Shown here: positions 60,497-64,000 of the stretch, one piece after another
Layout of the letters: every line of letters begins with the position of its first letter
Numbering within the stretch: the stretch's first letter is position 1
Source of the DNA: Rhodoferax sp. OV413
Lineage (GTDB): Bacteria > Pseudomonadota > Gammaproteobacteria > Burkholderiales > Burkholderiaceae_C
Assembly: GCF_900104385.1 (NCBI RefSeq)
Contig: NZ_FNJA01000001.1
Coordinates: forward strand, 718,386-782,385
Direction of reading: 5' to 3'
DNA length: 64,000 nt
Made by a program: the position numbers and the translations under genes
Notes under the pieces: generated by a model
What the model saw: only the letters and a program-made list of their open reading frames with translations
Told to the model about the DNA's origin: nothing
Databases searched by the model: none

Positions 60497-63367
60497 TTAT
60501 TTCGACAGAACAAAGCCCTTGAGCTTGCCAAACGCGCCGTCCACCAGCGACTTTTGCTGGTCTTGGTGCAGGTGCGAATAGCCGGCTGCCGGCGAGGCAG
60601 AAGCCGCGCGGCCCGAATAGCCAAGCTTCTGGCCTTCGATCATGTTTTCGTGCAGGTAGTGCTGCACGAAGAACCAGGCGCCCTGGTTCTGCGGCTCGTC
60701 CTGGCACCACACGACCTCGGTGGCATTGGGGTACTTCTTGAGCTCGGTGGCAAACGCCTTGTGCGGGAACGGATAGAGCTGTTCCACACGCAGGATCGCC
60801 ACGTCGTCGGCGCCCTTTTCTTCGCGCTTCTTGGCCAGGTCGTAGTAGACCTTGCCCGAGCAGGCGATGACGCGCTTGACCTTGTCGGCCTTGAGCTCCT
60901 TGCTCTCTGGAATCACGGTCTGGAAACCGCCCTTGGTGAATTCGCTCAGCGGAGATGCCGCATCCTTGGCGCGCAAGAGGGACTTGGGCGTCATGATGAT
61001 CAGCGGCTTGCGCAGGTTGCGCACCATCTGGCGGCGCAACAAGTGGAAGATCTGGCTGGCGGTGGTGGGCTGCACGACCTGCATGTTCGTGTCAGCGCTC
61101 AGTTGCATGAAGCGCTCCAGGCGGGCCGAGCTGTGCTCGGGGCCTTGGCCTTCGTAGCCGTGCGGCAGCATCAAGGTGATGCCGTTGACGCGGCCCCACT
61201 TGACTTCGCCGGAGGCGATGAACTGGTCGATCACCACCTGGGCGCCGTTGGCGAAGTCGCCAAACTGGGCTTCCCAGATCACGAAGGTGTTGGGGTCGTT
61301 CGAGGCATAGCCGTATTCAAACGCCAGCACCGCTTCTTCCGACAGGATGGAGTCGATGACGGTGAAGGGCGCCTGGTTTTCCGCCACGTTTTGCAACGGG
61401 GTGTAGGTGCCTTCGTCGAACTTTTCACGGTTCTGGTCATGGATCACCGCATGGCGGTGGGTAAAGGTACCGCGGCCGCAGTCTTCACCGCTCAGGCGCA
61501 CGGGGTAGCCGCTGGCCACCAGCGAGGCAAACGCCATGTGCTCGCCCATGCCCCAGTCCACCGGGATGTCGCCACGGCCCATCGCTGCGCGGTCGTCATA
61601 CACCTTCTTCACCAGTTGGTGAGGGGTAACGCTGGCGGGGATGGTGGTGATCTTCTCGGCCAGGCGCTTCCATTCCACCAGGGGAATGGCGGTGTCGCCG
61701 GCGTCGGTCCACTTGCGGTTCAGGTACGGCGACCAATCCACCGCGTACTTGCCCTTGAAGTTGGTCAGCACGGGGTTGAAGGTGTTCTTGCCGGCGTCGA
61801 GCGCGGCGCGCATGGCCTTGACCATGTCGTCACCCAGCGTCTCGCCGAAGCCTTGGGCCGACAGCTTGTCGGCGTACAGCTTGCGCGTGCCGGGGTGCTT
61901 GGCGATCTTCTTGTACATCAGCGGCTGGGTCAGCGCCGGTGTGTCTTGTTCGTTGTGGCCGAGCTTGCGGAAGCAGATGATGTCGACCACGACGTCGCGT
62001 TGGAACTCCATTCGGTAGTCCAGCGCGATTTGCGTTGCCAGCACCACGGCTTCGGGATCGTCACCGTTGACGTGCAGCACCGGCGCTTCGATCATCTTGA
62101 CGACGTCCGAGCAGTACAGCGTCGAGCGGCTGTCGCGCGGGTCGCTGGTGGTGAAGCCGATCTGGTTGTTGATCACGATGTGCACCGTGCCGCCCGTGAA
62201 ATAGCCACGGGTTTCGGCAAGCGCCAGGGTTTCCATCACCACGCCTTGGCCGGCAAAGGCCGCGTCGCCGTGCACCAGCACGGGCAGCACTTGCTTGCCC
62301 AGCGGATCGCCGCGGCGGTCCATGCGCGAGCGCACCGAACCTTCGACCACGGGGTTCACGATTTCCAGGTGCGAGGGATTGAAGGCCAGCGTCAGATGCA
62401 CCGGGCCGCCAGGGGTGGACACATCCGAGCTGAAGCCCTGGTGGTATTTCACGTCGCCCGATGGCAGGTCTTCAGGCGCCGTGTGGTCGAACTCGGCGAA
62501 CAGGTCGGCAGGCACCTTGCCCAGCGAGTTCACCAGCACGTTCAAGCGGCCGCGGTGGGCCATGCCGATGACGATTTCTTGCAGACCCTTGGCGCCACCG
62601 GCCTGGATCAGCTCGTCCATCGAGGCGATGAAGGATTCGCCGCCTTCCAGCGAGAAGCGCTTTTGGCCGACGAACTTGGTGTGCAGGAAGCGCTCCAGGC
62701 CTTCGGCTGCGGTCACGCGGTCCAGGATGTGCAGCTTCTTCTCTTTGGAGAAGTTCGGCTTGCTGCGGATGCTTTCCAGCTTTTGCTGCCACCAGCGCTT
62801 CTTGGTCTGGTCGCTGGTGTACATGTACTCGGCGCCGATGGTGCCGCAGTAGGTTTCACGCAGCGCATTCATCAGGTCGCGCAAAGACATGGTGTCTTTG
62901 CCGAAGAAGGTATTGCTGGTGTTGAACACGGTTTCCTGGTCGGCATCGGTGAAGCCGTAGAAGGAAGGGTCGAGTTCAGGGATGTTTTCGCGCTCGGTGC
63001 GCTTCAGCGGGTCCAGATCGGCCCAGCGTACGCCGACGTTGCGGTAGGCGGCAATCAGCTGCTGCACCGCGGTGCGCTTGCGGCCCATTTCGGAGTCGGC
63101 GCTGGCGACGACCACCTTGGTCTGGCCTTGCTTGGCGCGTTCGGCAAATGCATTGACCACCGGCAGATGCGGCACGTCTTTGGCATTGCTGCCGTCCACG
63201 GCGGGCACGTTCTGGAGCGCGTCAAAGTAGTCGCGCCAGTTGTCGGGCACGCTGCCAGGATTGCTCAGGTAATTTTCGTAGAGCTCTTCAACATAGGGGG
63301 CATTGCCGCCGAAGAGGTAGGTGTTGCCTTGGTAGGCTTGGTACACCGAAGACACTGGATCACTCAT
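60497..63367 (-). CDS. sucA: 2-oxoglutarate dehydrogenase E1 component
   Basis: 956 residues. YQGNTYLFGGNAPYVEELYE near the start, then GMAHRGRLNVLVN, HGDAAFAGQGVVMETLALAE (thiamine diphosphate GDG-like block), HNEQDTPALTQPLMYKKI, and GYEGQGPEHSSARLERFMQL in the carboxyl half. It decarboxylates 2-oxoglutarate in the TCA cycle with thiamine diphosphate and hands succinyl to SucB. A good GGAGG site lies nine bases before the ATG. It heads the sucAB-lpd operon; the 53-base leader (63368-63420) shows no clear promoter. Confidence 0.97.
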   Translation of the reverse strand: MSDPVSSVYQAYQGNTYLFGGNAPYVEELYENYLSNPGSVPDNWRDYFDALQNVPAVDGSNAKDVPHLPVVNAFAERAKQGQTKVVVASADSEMGRKRTAVQQLIAAYRNVGVRWADLDPLKRTERENIPELDPSFYGFTDADQETVFNTSNTFFGKDTMSLRDLMNALRETYCGTIGAEYMYTSDQTKKRWWQQKLESIRSKPNFSKEKKLHILDRVTAAEGLERFLHTKFVGQKRFSLEGGESFIASMDELIQAGGAKGLQEIVIGMAHRGRLNVLVNSLGKVPADLFAEFDHTAPEDLPSGDVKYHQGFSSDVSTPGGPVHLTLAFNPSHLEIVNPVVEGSVRSRMDRRGDPLGKQVLPVLVHGDAAFAGQGVVMETLALAETRGYFTGGTVHIVINNQIGFTTSDPRDSRSTLYCSDVVKMIEAPVLHVNGDDPEAVVLATQIALDYRMEFQRDVVVDIICFRKLGHNEQDTPALTQPLMYKKIAKHPGTRKLYADKLSAQGFGETLGDDMVKAMRAALDAGKNTFNPVLTNFKGKYAVDWSPYLNRKWTDAGDTAIPLVEWKRLAEKITTIPASVTPHQLVKKVYDDRAAMGRGDIPVDWGMGEHMAFASLVASGYPVRLSGEDCGRGTFTHRHAVIHDQNREKFDEGTYTPLQNVAENQAPFTVIDSILSEEAVLAFEYGYASNDPNTFVIWEAQFGDFANGAQVVIDQFIASGEVKWGRVNGITLMLPHGYEGQGPEHSSARLERFMQLSADTNMQVVQPTTASQIFHLLRRQMVRNLRKPLIIMTPKSLLRAKDAASPLSEFTKGGFQTVIPESKELKADKVKRVIACSGKVYYDLAKKREEKGADDVAILRVEQLYPFPHKAFATELKKYPNATEVVWCQDEPQNQGAWFFVQHYLHENMIEGQKLGYSGRAASASPAAGYSHLHQDQQKSLVDGAFGKLKGFVLSK

Positions 63368-63555
63368 ATTCCGCTGACCTCCGTTTCCCTGCAGGAAACA
63401 TTAGCTGGTTAAAGCTGGGTTTAATTAACCTTCCGCGACACGGCTGGACCGATTGGCGGATGCGACTGTGGCAGGAAGGGCCTAGTACGGGCAGGATTAT
63501 CTACCCAATATGGGGCGGGCGAAGGCAAGTTACCAGCGAGTAACAGGCATACGCT

Positions 63556-63620
63556 CCCATTTTTATAGCTACTGACGCAATATAGATATGCGCCAGCAGC
63601 TGTTTTCATTTAAATTTTTA
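63556..63620 (+). repeat. Interspersed palindromic element between sucA and the isochorismatase gene
   Basis: CATTTTTATAGCTACTGACG, CAATATAGATATGCGCCAGC, AGCTGTTTTCATTTAAATTTT. It sits in the 271-base gene-free interval 63368-63638, just past the stop codon of the gene at the right edge. The rest of the interval is undistinguished. Confidence 0.75.
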
Positions 63621-63638
63621 TGTGGTGCAGGAGAAACA

Positions 63639-64000
63639 TTACTTTACCAAGGCCTGCACCGTTTTGAAGTCGGCGTGCTCGGCTGTGCGCAGCCATTCGA
63701 ACAAAACCATCTCGGTAGTCACCAGTTCGGCGCCTGCGCCGGCCAGGCGGTCGAAGGCGGCATCGCGGTTGCGCTCGGTGCGCGAGCTGCAGGCATCGGT
63801 CACCACCCAGACGTCGAACTCGTCTTCCAGCAGGTCCAGCGCGGTCTGCAGCAGGCAGATATGGGCTTCCAGCCCGGCGATGACGATGGTGCCGCGCTCG
63901 GGTTCGGCATTTTGCGGCTTTTGCAGATGCTTGGGCAGGCTGCGCGCATTGCCCTGCACCGGCTTGGCCGGCGGCCGCAGCCATTCGCCCAGGCCTTCTT
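63639..64000 (-). CDS. Isochorismatase-family cysteine hydrolase (3' part; runs off the right edge)
   Basis: The last 120 codons are present and the frame stays open to the window edge. GTIVIAGLEAHICLLQTALD contains the catalytic Cys, with VTDACSSRTERNRDAAFDRL and LVTTEMVLFEWLRTAEHADF typical of the YcaC-like subgroup. Fold members hydrolyse amides or vinyl ethers; YcaC itself has no settled substrate. A GTG at 63959 could be mistaken for a start, but the coding sequence clearly extends upstream (EGLGEWLRPPAKPVQG). Confidence 0.85.
   Translation of the reverse strand, partial: EGLGEWLRPPAKPVQGNARSLPKHLQKPQNAEPERGTIVIAGLEAHICLLQTALDLLEDEFDVWVVTDACSSRTERNRDAAFDRLAGAGAELVTTEMVLFEWLRTAEHADFKTVQALVK

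Overview
The window comes from a GC-rich betaproteobacterial chromosome, most likely a member of the Comamonadaceae (Rhodoferax/Polaromonas/Acidovorax type). The evidence is the polyhydroxybutyrate (PHB) genes phaP and phaZ, Bug-type tripartite tricarboxylate transporters with a TctDE two-component system, a cytoplasmic RnfB/RsxB-like ferredoxin, a membrane H+-pyrophosphatase, and a family of short interspersed palindromes that I associate from memory with this bacterial family. It is core-like chromosome. I see no phage, insertion sequence, CRISPR, tRNA or rRNA.

Layout. 1-4.9 kb: partial LysR regulator divergent from azoR, an HDAC-like hydrolase, the phasin gene with a clear promoter and a TGC-rich operator candidate, a patatin lipoprotein and an unknown membrane protein. 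4.9-11.5 kb: tctCBA divergent from the tctDE regulators, hslR and an orphan Bug binding protein. 11.9-20.1 kb: flavin monooxygenase, DISM-GGDEF cyclase, DUF2236 oxygenase, DUF3820 protein, Gfo/Idh/MocA oxidoreductase, yciH, ppa and a large lipoprotein. 20.1-24.4 kb: hppA with an extra OmpA-like C-terminal domain behind a structured leader, iaaA, and a membrane-anchored OmpA protein paralogous to that extension. 24.5-29.7 kb: mnmH divergent from selD-moaA-mobA-moeA. 29.7-36.5 kb: CHASE4-GGDEF-EAL protein, a triplicated VanZ-like membrane protein, DUF1345 and an enoyl-CoA hydratase/isomerase family protein. 36.5-39.7 kb: DODA-type dioxygenase, phaZ with a lysine/alanine/proline tail, and an rsxB-like ferredoxin. 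39.7-48.8 kb: an eight-gene minus-strand run for propionyl-CoA to succinyl-CoA (mcm, GNAT, meaB, pccB, helix-hairpin-helix protein, pccA, bioB, epimerase), divergent from a GntR regulator. 49.6-57.6 kb: VIT-family transporter, cytochrome b561, SDR divergent from LysR, dusA, M14 peptidase lipoprotein, a coiled-coil periplasmic protein and zapE. 57.7-63.4 kb: sucA-sucB-lpdA. The window ends in a partial isochorismatase-family hydrolase.

How the genes work together. The PHB genes share a 13-base promoter-proximal motif, suggesting common control. The propionyl-CoA run holds carboxylase, epimerase, mutase, the mutase G-protein chaperone and the gene that makes the carboxylase's biotin, and feeds succinyl-CoA to the TCA cycle, where the sucAB-lpd enzymes act. 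Selenophosphate synthase is followed one base later by molybdenum-cofactor genes, with the selenouridine tRNA synthase divergent from them.

The most unusual signals are: (1) fifteen copies, found by eye, of a roughly 50-60 base palindromic element, five lying inside reading frames and several supplying stop codons; (2) the HppA-OmpA fusion with its paralog nearby and its structured leader; (3) the triplicated VanZ protein; (4) the tailed PHB depolymerase. No wholly unknown multi-gene system is evident.
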